In this document: positions 54,600-63,859 of the stretch, piece after piece
How the letters are laid out: the number at the start of each line of letters is the position of its first letter
How positions within the stretch are numbered: the first letter of the stretch is position 1
From: Sporosarcina sp. NCCP-2222
Lineage (GTDB): Bacteria > Bacillota > Bacilli > Bacillales_A > Planococcaceae
DNA length: 64,000 bases
Reading direction: 5' to 3'
NCBI RefSeq assembly: GCF_023168145.1
Contig: NZ_BQYK01000010.1
Coordinates: 85,256-149,255, forward strand
Made by a program: the position numbers and the translations under genes
The notes under the pieces: model-generated
The model's input: only the letters and a program-made list of their open reading frames with translations
Database searches by the model: none
Told to the model about the DNA's origin: nothing

Positions 54600-55707
54600 C
54601 TTTCGAGAATGACCACCTATCGGTCATGAAACGGTCGATACTTGCAATATCCGGCTCATAGCCAATGCCAGGATCTTCCGGCACATTGATGTAGCCATCC
54701 TCCATGACGACCTCCGGCTGAATGATATCCTTTTCCCAATAGCGCGAAGAAGCGGCCGTATCGCCTGGAAGGATGAAATTCGGCAAGGAAGTCAGTGCAA
54801 TATTATGCGCACGGCCAATTCCTGCCTCGAGCATGCCTCCGCACCAGACAGGAATCCCTTTTTCCATACAGTAATCATGTATTTTTCTCGCTTCTGTCAA
54901 GCCGCCGACACGACCGATTTTGATATTGATGATTTTGGTGCTGCCAAGCTCTACTGCCTTGCGCGCATCTTCCAAAGAATGAATGCTTTCGTCAAGGCAA
55001 ATTGGTGTTTTTAGCTCTTTTTGCAAAATCGCATGATCAATAATGTCATCCGAAGCGAGCGGCTGTTCAATCATCATAAGATTGAACTCATCAAGGCGCT
55101 GTAAAAGCGCTGTATCCGCCAATGTATACGCAGAGTTAGCATCTGCCATTAAGGCAATGTCCGGGAAGGATTGCCGGAGTGCCGACAGAATCTCAATTTC
55201 CTTGCCAGGTTTTATTTTCACCTTAATGCGCTTGTAGCCTTCCTGCAAATGGTGCCGGACGACTTCCGTCAACTCCTCGACGCTTTGCTGTATGCCGATG
55301 CTGATGCCAACCTCGATCTGCTGGCGGGTACCGCCTAGCGCTTTTGCCAGTGGCATGCCCTGCTGCTTTGCGTACAAATCCCAAACAGCGCCCTCAACAG
55401 CGGCTTTCGCCATATTGTTTTTCCGAATCGGCGAAAAGAGTCCACTCACTTCATCAGGATGCGAAAGATCGGCATCCAGCAAAATTGGTACTAGAAAGTC
55501 ACGAATCATATGCCAATTTGTCTCGACAGTTTCCTCACTGTACCAAGGCGCATCGAATGCAACCGATTCGCCCCATCCGCTGCGGCCCGAGCCGTCTTTT
55601 ATTTCAATCAATAAAAAATGCTTGTCCTGCATTGTGCCGAAACTTGTCGTAAACGGCTGTTTCATCTTCATTTTCATTCGTCTGACAATAATTTCTCGGA
55701 TGTCCAT
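54592..55707 (-). CDS. menC: o-Succinylbenzoate synthase / N-succinylamino acid racemase
   Basis: 371 aa, enolase superfamily. Lys pair in RIKVKIKPG (the first catalytic base), metal ligands Asp in LMADANSAY, Glu in MIEQPL and Asp in CLDESI, then IKIGRVGGL with the second catalytic Lys. NSAR and MenC share fold and can share activity. There is no menaquinone gene nearby, and the gene follows a GNAT enzyme and a branched-chain aminotransferase, so the racemase role (NSAR) is more likely than menaquinone synthesis. The start is the ATG behind GGGGGAG. Confidence 0.85.
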   Translation of the reverse strand: MDIREIIVRRMKMKMKQPFTTSFGTMQDKHFLLIEIKDGSGRSGWGESVAFDAPWYSEETVETNWHMIRDFLVPILLDADLSHPDEVSGLFSPIRKNNMAKAAVEGAVWDLYAKQQGMPLAKALGGTRQQIEVGISIGIQQSVEELTEVVRHHLQEGYKRIKVKIKPGKEIEILSALRQSFPDIALMADANSAYTLADTALLQRLDEFNLMMIEQPLASDDIIDHAILQKELKTPICLDESIHSLEDARKAVELGSTKIINIKIGRVGGLTEARKIHDYCMEKGIPVWCGGMLEAGIGRAHNIALTSLPNFILPGDTAASSRYWEKDIIQPEVVMEDGYINVPEDPGIGYEPDIASIDRFMTDRWSFSKEG

Positions 55708-55724
55708 GCTACTCCCCCATTTCC

Positions 55725-56540
55725 TCACAAAGGTATCGTCTCTCGGCGAACCAATTGGTAATAACAGATGCCTTCCTCGCTATCCGAACGCCTGACACCG
55801 ACAGCTGCATAACCATCAGAGAATAATTGCTGAAAGATATCCCGCAACTGCATTCTCCAATTGTAGGCAAGCGAAGGCTCTAACTTCTTCAGTTCTTGAA
55901 TATTGGACGGGACTGGAATTTCGTAGCCGTCCGCACTTGAGTGAAGCTGCCCCGCAACTTCCCTGATTTGCGGTTGGCCGCTCGCTGTATAAGAAATGCT
56001 GCAAGGACGCTCAAATTGAATTCCATCCGGCGTCCAAGCTGTCTGCACCCGCGCGCTCCTAATCCACCATTCCACTTTGAAACGGTCCGATGGCAAGCCT
56101 TGATTCAAACCGTCCGCCATCTCCCCGTACCAATTTTCAAGGTAAGTAGAGCAGATGCCATGCAACTTCGCCAAATTCAAATAGGCATTGCGGCTTTCCA
56201 GTGGATCGTACGTCCAGACGATTAATTCATAGCCCATTTGCTCGGCTTCAATCAGTTGCTTCTCCTTCAACTTTCTGCCAATGCCTTGGGAACGATAATC
56301 CGGATCAATCCCAAGCATGTGGGAACATAAAAAGACAGAACCATTCCGAAACCCCGGAAAGCTATATGAAAATCCAATCAGGCGGTCCTCGTCAAACGCG
56401 CCGATAAGCAAACCGCCATTTTGAATGGCTGTGTAGAGCTGATGAAGCGGGACTGTGGCTGATTGCCACACTTTCTCTTCCAGCGGCTTAATTAAATGCA
56501 CTTCTTCAATTGTGGTCAGCTTTCGAATGGCTACTTCCAT
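55725..56540 (-). CDS. GNAT-family enzyme, likely N-succinyl/acyltransferase of amino acids
   Basis: 271 aa. GNAT domain at the N-terminus: [20 protein letters not shown] (motif A, RSQGIG), [20 protein letters not shown] (motif B). The C-terminal half is specific to this subgroup. In Geobacillus-type genomes a GNAT enzyme of this size with NSAR makes N-succinyl-D-amino acids for racemisation; the 17-bp gap to the racemase gene supports this. Start ATG after AAAGGTGG. Confidence 0.82.
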   Translation of the reverse strand: MEVAIRKLTTIEEVHLIKPLEEKVWQSATVPLHQLYTAIQNGGLLIGAFDEDRLIGFSYSFPGFRNGSVFLCSHMLGIDPDYRSQGIGRKLKEKQLIEAEQMGYELIVWTYDPLESRNAYLNLAKLHGICSTYLENWYGEMADGLNQGLPSDRFKVEWWIRSARVQTAWTPDGIQFERPCSISYTASGQPQIREVAGQLHSSADGYEIPVPSNIQELKKLEPSLAYNWRMQLRDIFQQLFSDGYAAVGVRRSDSEEGICYYQLVRRETIPL

Positions 56541-56575
56541 ACATCAACCACCTTTCATGTAGAATGAAACTACCT

Positions 56576-57652
56576 TTACTCGAACACATTGACGCGCCAG
56601 CCGAATGGATCCTCCAGTTTACCCGTTTGGATGCCGGTGATTGTATCGTAAATCCGTTGCGATAAAGGTCCGATTTCTCCGTTGTGAATCGTCATTTTCT
56701 CGCCTTTCCAGAAAAGCTCTCCAATCGGAGAAATGACAGCGGCTGTTCCTGAACCGAACGCTTCTTCTAATGTACCCGCCTGGGAAGCGGCATGTAATTC
56801 TTCCATGGAGATCTTACGCTCATGAACTGGAATACCCCAATGACGAAGCAACTCTATGACAGATTTTCGCGTCACGCCTTCCAAAATACTGCCGTTCAAT
56901 GAAGGCGTCACAATTTCACCGTCGATTTTAAAGAAGACATTCATCGCCCCGACTTCCTCAATATAATGGCGTTCTTTTCCATCGAGCCACAGCACTTGGG
57001 AATAGCCGTTTGCTTCAGCAATCTCTTGCGCTTTCATAGCCCCCGCGTAGTTTCCTGCCGTTTTTGCACTGCCTGTACCCCCAGCGACCGCACGGACAAA
57101 TTCGGATTCAACTGCAATTTTCACCGGATTCATCCCTTCTTTATAGTACGCCCCAACAGGCGAGAGGATGATCATGAATGTATAGGTCGCAGAAGGAGCG
57201 ACACCTAAATAAGGCTGCGTGGCAAAGATAAACGGACGTATGTATAAAGATGTACCTTCCTTATTCGGTATCCAATCCTTGTCGATTCGAATGAGCTCTT
57301 TCAGTGCATGAAGCGCAAATTCCTCATCAATTTCAGGCATGCAGAGTCGATCATTAGATCGATTCAGGCGTTTCAAGTTTTCTTCCGGTCTGAACAGAAC
57401 CACTTCTTGTTCCTCCGTCACATACGCTTTCAACCCTTCGAATACCGTTTGTCCATAATGAAAAACAATGGCTGCCGGATCCAGGCTGATCGGTTCATAT
57501 GGTTTGATTTTCGCATCATGCCATCCTCGGCCCGCTGTATAATCCATCGTAAACAGATGATCGGTAAAGACGGTGCCGAATGCAAGCTGGTCGGCTGCTG
57601 GCTTCTCTTTTGGATGCTTAGTTAGTTCAATCGTCAGCTGTAAATCGTTCAT
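56576..57652 (-). CDS. ilvE: Branched-chain-amino-acid aminotransferase
   Basis: 358 aa, fold-type IV PLP enzyme. Interconverts Leu/Ile/Val and their 2-oxo acids. Catalytic Lys in GTGSAKTAGNYAGA; FHYGQTVFEGLKAY near the N-terminus, YIEEVGAMNVFF and EAFGSGTAAVISP at the end. Resembles the long YbgE/IlvK type. It is first in an operon with the GNAT enzyme (35-bp gap) and the racemase. -10 TATAAT on the minus strand at 57683-57688. Start ATG behind GGAGGAATTCG. Confidence 0.93.
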   Translation of the reverse strand: MNDLQLTIELTKHPKEKPAADQLAFGTVFTDHLFTMDYTAGRGWHDAKIKPYEPISLDPAAIVFHYGQTVFEGLKAYVTEEQEVVLFRPEENLKRLNRSNDRLCMPEIDEEFALHALKELIRIDKDWIPNKEGTSLYIRPFIFATQPYLGVAPSATYTFMIILSPVGAYYKEGMNPVKIAVESEFVRAVAGGTGSAKTAGNYAGAMKAQEIAEANGYSQVLWLDGKERHYIEEVGAMNVFFKIDGEIVTPSLNGSILEGVTRKSVIELLRHWGIPVHERKISMEELHAASQAGTLEEAFGSGTAAVISPIGELFWKGEKMTIHNGEIGPLSQRIYDTITGIQTGKLEDPFGWRVNVFE

Positions 57653-57733
57653 TCGAATTCCTCCAATTCATATAATTATTCCATTATACACGGATTTTTT
57701 TGATTCGACAGACAACCGCGTTTTTGTATAGCT

Positions 57734-57764
57734 AAAAACGAGCAGGCTTGATTGCCAGCTCGTT
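57734..57764 (-). terminator. Terminator of the 65-aa membrane protein gene
   Basis: AACGAGC (57737-57743) pairs with GCTCGTT (57758-57764), with GGC/GCC above; T5 on the minus strand. Confidence 0.75.
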
Positions 57765-57805
57765 AGCCTTCCTCTGTTTAGGAAGTTCCGTTTTTCCTTT
57801 TCATG

Positions 57806-58003
57806 TTACAAACTGTAGAAAGCAGGAATCAATAAACCAAGCGCAAGACACCCGACCGCCGCTGCCTTGGACTGTTTGGCAAGACGCATGTCGCCAGCTT
57901 TTACATATTGGAAAAACGTTAAGGTAAAATAAAAACAAAGAATAAAGAGAATCAAAGAAAGAATCCCAGCCCATCCTGGGACGGAATCAATGATGTATAC
58001 CAA
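57806..58003 (-). CDS. Small two-helix membrane protein
   Basis: 65 aa from a TTG 7 nt after GGGAGG. Two hydrophobic helices around QYVKAGDMRLAKQSKAAA. No family recognised. Terminator downstream. Confidence 0.6.
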   Translation of the reverse strand: MVYIIDSVPGWAGILSLILFILCFYFTLTFFQYVKAGDMRLAKQSKAAAVGCLALGLLIPAFYSL

Positions 58004-58087
58004 ACAAACACCTCCCTGCATCCTTATCCTTCATTGAAAAGCAAAGGTGCCTTTTCTGTCAATAATTCAACAGGAAACAATTGTAAT

Positions 58088-58117
58088 AAAAAAAGAGGCA
58101 ACTCCCGACGGAATTGC
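58088..58117 (-). terminator. Terminator of the beta-propeller gene
   Basis: GCAACTCC (58098-58105) pairs with GGAATTGC (58110-58117), one wobble; T7 on the minus strand. Confidence 0.65.
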
Positions 58118-58126
58118 ACCCTGTTC

Positions 58127-59359
58127 TCATGATTTTTGTTTTTGTGTAAAGAATACGGGAGCGCCGTCGACATTTTCCAGCCAAATGTACTCCTGACCCG
58201 ATAGGCCATCCCGTACCCACACATCCCCTTTTGTGTGCCCCGGCTTCTTTCTAAACCAGGTCAAGTAAGAGCCAACGACTTGAGGCTGCTCGTCTATTTC
58301 ATTTTCCCCGGGGGAAGTGAGTTGATGCTGCTCACCTGTTCTAATGTTGATCGCAAAGAGTGAGGTGTACATCGTTGGGACAGGCCCTTCTTTCCACTCT
58401 TTATTCTCCTTCGCACGTGCTACAATAATCAAGTCTTTGGAGAACCAATCAAGCCCAAGATCCACAAAGCCTTGAGGAGTGTATTCCAGCTGTTGCTCTG
58501 CAATTGGAATTTCTGAAACCGTCGTATTCTTGTTCTCGACAAAGAATCGGCCTTCTCCTGAAATGTAGGCCAGCTCATTGGCTGAAGGCGACCATTTGAA
58601 CCACTCTTGAAACGACAACATTTTACCGATAGCTTGAAATTGTTTTCCCTGGGACGATAACACGCTCAAGGTATTGCTATCCATAGCGAAGGAAGCAGTC
58701 GGAATTACTAAAAAGCTAACCCATTCTCCATCCGGACTCCATTTAAAGAAATCGACGCTAATCCCGAATAAATCAGTTTCATTCGTAGGAATGGTATAGA
58801 ATGGTTGAATTTTATCCTTCGAAAGATTTGCGTCTGCCTGAATTCGAAATAGCGGAATGGGCGTCCATCCTGTCGGAAGCAAGGTGGAATCGGATGAAAC
58901 AATAAATTCCTTGCCGTTCGGAAACCATTCAAAGCCACTAACACCTAATGCGACATTTTCAAATCCTTGCGGCCGTCCGTTTTCTGTTTTTGTCACATCC
59001 AAAACGCCATAATTCGTATACGCGATTTGATTCTTATTCGGGGCCCATTTAAAATCTGATGTGACGACCTGCACATACGATTGATAGCTTTCTTTTTCCT
59101 TCCTATCGTATATATATAAATCCGACTTCTCCCCTTTTTCATCCCCATCAATATAGCCAATGAAACGGCCGTCATACGACCATTTCGGTGAATAAATATA
59201 TCGGTCCTTCGTCAATTGCGTTTCTTGCTCCCCTTCTTTAATCCACAGTTGATGGTCCCGGATAAATGCGGCTGTGAAAGGAGCTTCTGCACTGGCCAAC
59301 GTCGAAAAGTGAAATATAAGGAATGCCAGCACAAATGAAATTATGGTTCTCACGCCCAT
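58127..59359 (-). CDS. Secreted TolB-like beta-propeller protein
   Basis: 410 aa with a Sec signal peptide (LAFLIFHFSTLASAEA, cleaved near ASA). Repeated blades with the WD40/PD40-like pattern: YSPKWSYDGRFIGYIDGD, FKWAPNKNQIAYTNYG, FFKWSPDGEWVSFL, FKWSPSANELAYISGE, about five to six blades. Extracytoplasmic binding or scaffold protein. The start ATG lies behind AGGAGGATGGGC. Substrate unknown. Confidence 0.75.
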   Translation of the reverse strand: MGVRTIISFVLAFLIFHFSTLASAEAPFTAAFIRDHQLWIKEGEQETQLTKDRYIYSPKWSYDGRFIGYIDGDEKGEKSDLYIYDRKEKESYQSYVQVVTSDFKWAPNKNQIAYTNYGVLDVTKTENGRPQGFENVALGVSGFEWFPNGKEFIVSSDSTLLPTGWTPIPLFRIQADANLSKDKIQPFYTIPTNETDLFGISVDFFKWSPDGEWVSFLVIPTASFAMDSNTLSVLSSQGKQFQAIGKMLSFQEWFKWSPSANELAYISGEGRFFVENKNTTVSEIPIAEQQLEYTPQGFVDLGLDWFSKDLIIVARAKENKEWKEGPVPTMYTSLFAINIRTGEQHQLTSPGENEIDEQPQVVGSYLTWFRKKPGHTKGDVWVRDGLSGQEYIWLENVDGAPVFFTQKQKS

Positions 59360-59439
59360 CCTCCTTTTATATAGATGTCACCCGTATGTTGCCCAAATGA
59401 GTAACGACTATCCGAATTCAACGAGCAAATCAAAATTGA

Positions 59440-59471
59440 AAAGGCGCAAATCCCTTGTATGGAGATGCGCC
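59440..59471 (-). terminator. Terminator of the 65-aa gene at 59474
   Basis: GGCGCA (59443-59448) pairs with TGCGCC (59466-59471), with TCC/GGA inside; TTTTC follows on the minus strand. Confidence 0.55.
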
Positions 59472-59473
59472 AA

Positions 59474-59671
59474 TTATTTACTGCTCTTTCTATTACGTTT
59501 AAGTAGAAAAACGGCTATTGCGACTACTAGCAATAAGGGTATGAGTAGAGAAAAATCTATACTAAAACCGAAGTCGCCTTGAAACAGAGTGCTTTTCATT
59601 TGCTCTGTTTTACCTAATCCTAGTCTATCTGCAAGTTCATCTTTTACTTTTTCCGTAATTTCCTCTTCCAT
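59474..59671 (-). CDS. Small tail-anchored membrane protein
   Basis: 65 aa. Charged N-terminal part (EEEITEKVKDELADRLGL), then a C-terminal hydrophobic segment LLIPLLLVVAIAVFLLKR with a basic end. Start ATG after AAGGGGAAAT. No family recognised. Confidence 0.55.
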   Translation of the reverse strand: MEEEITEKVKDELADRLGLGKTEQMKSTLFQGDFGFSIDFSLLIPLLLVVAIAVFLLKRNRKSSK

Positions 59672-59779
59672 TCAGATTTCCCCTTATAGTTAGTTGCGTG
59701 CCATTTCATGAATCTTAAGTTTTGCACTTAGCATGTAAGGTTATGGATTATTTCATATGTACCTGTATCCCTCAAAAAA

Positions 59780-60643
59780 TTACAACCGATTTGCTTTGCC
59801 AAACGAAGTGAAAAAGTCTTGAAAAACCGGATTCCCCAGTTTTTTTGTCAACACAATGAGTTTGACCGGGTTGTTGGACGCATACGTTTCCAAAACGGTG
59901 ACAGTACCGGAGCGAATTTCTTCTTTGATTCGGCCGGTTCCGATAATACCCAGATATTCATGGTGCAGCACGGCATTTTTAATTGCTTCATCACTGTTGC
60001 ATTGAACCGTGTTTGAAAAATTAGTTCCTTTTTTCAAGATCTCAAATTTAATAAAAGGTGCGTTGTAATCGACGAGAACTGGATATTTCGCCAAGTACTC
60101 CTCCGTATTTGCCGGGTCAGCAGCCACATCGCTAGAAGCGAAGAGAACCAGGTCATCGAAGTCAATAATTTGAGAAGTAATGTCCGTGTTAAGCGGCCTT
60201 CCGGCAACAATTGCGAAGTCCGATTCATCCAGGATGACTGCCTGCAAGGAATCGTCACTGCTGTTGATTGCTTGTACGTCAAATAGAACATTGGGGTTCT
60301 TTTTTTGAAAGCTTCGAACGAATGGCAGAAAAAAACGATCGCAATATTCATCTAAGCCACAAAGCCGAATCGTTTGTTTTTCTCCTTTCAAATCTTCCAT
60401 TCCCATTTGAAGAATGAAGAGCTCATTGAGGATATTCTTCGAATGCTCGTACAGAAATTCTCCGGCTTTCGTTAACCTTCTACGATTGTCCACTTTCTCG
60501 AATAGCGGCAAACCGATTTCCTCTTCCAATTGCTGCAGGTGTTTGGTCACCGTCGGTTGTGAGTAATTGAGACGCATAGCGGCCTGAATCAGATTCTGTT
60601 CTTCCACTACAATTTGAAATGTCTGCAAATGTCTAATCTCCAC
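59780..60643 (-). CDS. LysR-family transcriptional regulator
   Basis: 287 aa. N-terminal helix-turn-helix NLIQAAMRLNYSQPTVTKHL then QLEEEIGLPLFEK; effector domain after it. Divergent from the YfcC transporter and M20 hydrolase, which it probably controls; an inverted repeat in between is a candidate site. The ligand is likely the transported compound. Confidence 0.9.
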   Translation of the reverse strand: MEIRHLQTFQIVVEEQNLIQAAMRLNYSQPTVTKHLQQLEEEIGLPLFEKVDNRRRLTKAGEFLYEHSKNILNELFILQMGMEDLKGEKQTIRLCGLDEYCDRFFLPFVRSFQKKNPNVLFDVQAINSSDDSLQAVILDESDFAIVAGRPLNTDITSQIIDFDDLVLFASSDVAADPANTEEYLAKYPVLVDYNAPFIKFEILKKGTNFSNTVQCNSDEAIKNAVLHHEYLGIIGTGRIKEEIRSGTVTVLETYASNNPVKLIVLTKKLGNPVFQDFFTSFGKANRL

Positions 60644-60703
60644 GAAGTCTCCACCTGTCCTTCAACTGTTTAAAGCTCCAATTATACGATAGATCACTCT
60701 AAA

Positions 60704-60737
60704 ATATTATAACCGAACTTATTCAGAATCATAATAT
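60704..60737. promoter_or_regulatory. Inverted repeat in the LysR/YfcC intergenic region
   Basis: ATATTAT (60704-60710) and ATAATAT (60731-60737) form a 7-bp inverted repeat 20 nt apart, 61 bp before the LysR start. The 280-bp gap (60644-60925) has no gene. Confidence 0.35.
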
Positions 60738-60925
60738 GCAGTATTCCTCTTTTGAATATCACCCGCCCTAAATCAAGATAAAATGAAAGCGTTGACAAAT
60801 CTATTTTTCAGAATTCAATTAATTGGGGGTCTATTTGAATACTCGGGGAAGACTTTCGATACTAGTTGGATGAAGGGATAGTTCACAGCATGCGTTACAA
60901 ACCAATTGATTAGGGAGTGTTACAG

Positions 60926-62353
60926 ATGAGCATGGCCAAACCTTTAAAAAATGCAGGCAATGAAGAAAAGAAGCCAAAGAAAAAAAGTGGAATTAGTGCT
61001 TACGTTCTGATGTTTTTTATCATTGCTGCCATTACTGTGTTAACCTATGTGGTTCCTGCGGGCAAATACGCCAGATTTGAGGAAAATGGCCGAACAATGA
61101 TTGACCCGGCAAAATTTGAATTTGTCGATCGAACACCCGTTGGATTGCTGGAGATGTTCAACTCGTTTCACCAAGGCATGGTGAACGCCGCTCCAATTAT
61201 CCTATTCGTCTTGCTCATCGGCGGGGCTCTAGGCATTATGCAAGCGACAGGTTCCATTGATGCGTTAATCCGGTTTACTGCTCAGAAGTTCGGTGCCCGA
61301 AAAAAATTGATCATCCCTGTGATGGTACTCATTTTTTCATTGCTCGGCACGCTGATTGGAGCAGCTGAGGATACATTGGTCTACATTACAATCGTTGTAC
61401 CGATGGCTATCGCCCTCGGCTTTGATGCGTTAACAGGCCTTGCCATCGTCGTTCTCGGGATGCTCGGCGCTGGATTCACTTCAGGAATCACCAATCCCTT
61501 CACGATTGGGGTTGCCCAAACTGTTGCCGAACTTCCTATGTATTCAGGAATCGGCTTACGGATCGCCATTTATATCATCTTCTACATTTTGACGGTCCTC
61601 TTTATTTTACGTCATGTCAATAAAATCGAGAAAAATCCTGAACTGGCCGAATACGGCAGATTTAATCCAAACGAAAGCATTACATTTGATACGAATTACA
61701 AAATCAGCAAAAGACATGCCATCTCACTATTTGTCTTTTTAGGCTGTTTCATCGCCCTTATTTATGGGGTCATCAGCCTTGGCTGGTATATCGGTGAGAT
61801 TGTGGGAATTTTCTTGTTAGGCGCCATCATCATGGGACTCATCGGCAAGCTATCAGGAAACGACATGACAGACGCATTTCTAAAAGGATGCGCAGAAATG
61901 GTTCCCGGCGCTATGATCATTGGTGTTGCAAGTACCATTTTAGTTGTTCTTACAGCAGGCGGGCTCTTGGATACGATTTTATATGTAACTTCCGGGTTGC
62001 TGGAAGGGCTTCCGCCAAGTGTAACCGCAGTAGGCATGGGCGCTGCAAATTTCTTTATCCACTTTATCGTTCCATCAGGAAGTGGACATGCCTCCCTGGT
62101 CATGCCGATTATGGCCCCTCTGGCAGATTTGGTCGGTGTAACAAGACAAACTGCCGCTTTTGCGACCGTGATGGGCGGGGGCGTATCGAACTTGATCATT
62201 CCAACAGGCGGTTTGCTGCTTGCGGCGCTAGGGATGATGGGCATCCCCTATTCCAAATGGGTGAAATGGGTATTACCGTACGTTTTAATCCAAGTGGCTG
62301 TTGTTCTGATTTTCTTAGTAATCGCGCAAGTCATCCAATATGGCCCGTTTTAA
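60926..62353 (+). CDS. YfcC-family transporter
   Basis: 475 aa, about 11-12 membrane segments. After a basic cytoplasmic tail (EEKKPKKKSG), VLTYVVPAGKYARFEENGRT and LLIGGALGIMQATG, then GTLIGAAEDTLVYI and HFIVPSGSGHASLVMPIMAP are typical of the YfcC/DcuC-like group that takes up amino-acid or dicarboxylate-type substrates. The start is the ATG 8 nt after GGGAG. Runs into the M20 hydrolase gene (69 bp), which suggests import and cleavage of one compound. Confidence 0.85.
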   Translation: MSMAKPLKNAGNEEKKPKKKSGISAYVLMFFIIAAITVLTYVVPAGKYARFEENGRTMIDPAKFEFVDRTPVGLLEMFNSFHQGMVNAAPIILFVLLIGGALGIMQATGSIDALIRFTAQKFGARKKLIIPVMVLIFSLLGTLIGAAEDTLVYITIVVPMAIALGFDALTGLAIVVLGMLGAGFTSGITNPFTIGVAQTVAELPMYSGIGLRIAIYIIFYILTVLFILRHVNKIEKNPELAEYGRFNPNESITFDTNYKISKRHAISLFVFLGCFIALIYGVISLGWYIGEIVGIFLLGAIIMGLIGKLSGNDMTDAFLKGCAEMVPGAMIIGVASTILVVLTAGGLLDTILYVTSGLLEGLPPSVTAVGMGAANFFIHFIVPSGSGHASLVMPIMAPLADLVGVTRQTAAFATVMGGGVSNLIIPTGGLLLAALGMMGIPYSKWVKWVLPYVLIQVAVVLIFLVIAQVIQYGPF

Positions 62354-62422
62354 TTTGGAAAGAAGACCGCGAAGGTGTAAATCCACCATTTAGTAAACAA
62401 ATCTTTTGCAGAGGTGAATGAA

Positions 62423-63835
62423 ATGAACTACCGCGAAATGTTATCCAATGTGATTGAAGAAAAACGGGAAAAATTAATTTCTGTCAGTGATCGAATTTGG
62501 GAATACGCAGAAACAGGCTTTGTCGAGTTTCAATCGGCCGACTTACTATGTAAAACATTAGAAGAGGAAGGCTTTGCTGTTGAGAAAGGGGTAGGCGATA
62601 TCGAAACCGCTTTTGTTGGCAGCTTCGGCCAAGGGAAACCCGTTATCGCAGTACTAGGCGAATTCGATGCCTTATCCGGTTTAAGCCAAGCTGGAGCGGA
62701 AACTAGCTTCAATCCAGTGGAAGCAGGCGGAAACGGACATGGATGTGGACATAATCTGCTCGGCACTGGTGCATTAGCGGCTGCCATTGCAATTCGCCAA
62801 TATTTGGAGGAAAATAACCTCGAAGGAACAGTCCGATACTACGGCTGCCCTGGAGAGGAAATCGGCAGCGGAAAAACTTTCATGGTGCGGGCAGGCTTGT
62901 TTGATGATGTGGATTTTGCGGTATGCTGGCATCCTTGGTCGCGCCATGCTGTATGGTCGATGTCCTCCCTCGCCTGCTATGAAGTTTCTTATCGCTTTAA
63001 AGGAAGAAGCGCTCATGCAGCGGATAGCCCCCACCTTGGAAGAAGTGCACTCGATGCTGTGGAGCTGATGAATGTCGGTGTCAACTATTTGAGGGAACAT
63101 GTCATTCCGGAAGCAAGGATTCATTATGCCATTACGAATACAGGTGGATACTCTCCGAATGTCGTCCAAGAGAAGGCAGACGTCCTCTACTTCATCCGGG
63201 CTCCACGTGTTGCCCAAGCAGAAGAAATTTATCAACGTGTCTGTGACATCGCAAGAGGCGCGGCACTCATGACGGGCACCGAAGTAGAAATCGATTTTGC
63301 TTCCGCTGCCTCCGATATCCTGCCAAACAATACACTGGAAGAAGTGATGTATGATAACTTCGTCGCTCTAGGAGTGCCTCAGTATGATGAGAAGGATTTG
63401 GAATTCGCCAAAGCCATCCGTGCGACCCTTTCAGAAGCAGATAAAAGAAAAGACGTGCAGGTGAATAAAGAATTAAAAGGTAAAGATATGGCAGACATCA
63501 TCGACCCGTTTATTCCTTCGAATGGTGTCATGCCGGGTACAAGCGATGTCGGCGACGTAAGCTGGGTAGTCCCTACCGTGCAAGCACTAGTCGGATGCGA
63601 ACCGATTGGAACGCCACTGCACACATGGCAGGTCGTGTCGACTGGTAAAACATCTGTTGCGCATAAAGGAATGCTGCATGCAGGCAAGGTCATGGCGGCA
63701 ACAGCGATCAACGTCCTTCACAATCCAGATATTCTGGAAAGAGCAAAAGAGGAATTGATTGAACAGCGCGGTGGAGAGGAATATGTTTGCCCGATACCTC
63801 CGGAGATTAAAAAGTATAAAATTCAAACGGTGTAA
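62423..63835 (+). CDS. M20-family amidohydrolase (AbgB-like)
   Basis: 470 aa. Metal site: GNGHGCGHN, GCPGEEIGSGK, CWHPWSRH and, near the C-terminus, PLHTWQV; the dimerisation domain has FKGRSAHAADSPHLGRSALD. It resembles p-aminobenzoyl-glutamate or N-acyl-amino-acid hydrolases, which release an amino acid. The start ATG is 8 nt after AGAGG. With YfcC and LysR it makes a catabolic unit; exact substrate unknown. Confidence 0.87.
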   Translation: MNYREMLSNVIEEKREKLISVSDRIWEYAETGFVEFQSADLLCKTLEEEGFAVEKGVGDIETAFVGSFGQGKPVIAVLGEFDALSGLSQAGAETSFNPVEAGGNGHGCGHNLLGTGALAAAIAIRQYLEENNLEGTVRYYGCPGEEIGSGKTFMVRAGLFDDVDFAVCWHPWSRHAVWSMSSLACYEVSYRFKGRSAHAADSPHLGRSALDAVELMNVGVNYLREHVIPEARIHYAITNTGGYSPNVVQEKADVLYFIRAPRVAQAEEIYQRVCDIARGAALMTGTEVEIDFASAASDILPNNTLEEVMYDNFVALGVPQYDEKDLEFAKAIRATLSEADKRKDVQVNKELKGKDMADIIDPFIPSNGVMPGTSDVGDVSWVVPTVQALVGCEPIGTPLHTWQVVSTGKTSVAHKGMLHAGKVMAATAINVLHNPDILERAKEELIEQRGGEEYVCPIPPEIKKYKIQTV

Positions 63836-63859
63836 ACCTTGGAAAAGCCCAATCCCCTA

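Noticed and set aside
54592..55707. Menaquinone-pathway menC
   Set aside because: Cannot be excluded by sequence, but no menB/D/E/F nearby and the neighbours fit NSAR; kept as an alternative.
57653..57700. CodY box before ilvE
   Set aside because: Only a weak AT-rich match to AATTTTCWGAAAATT.
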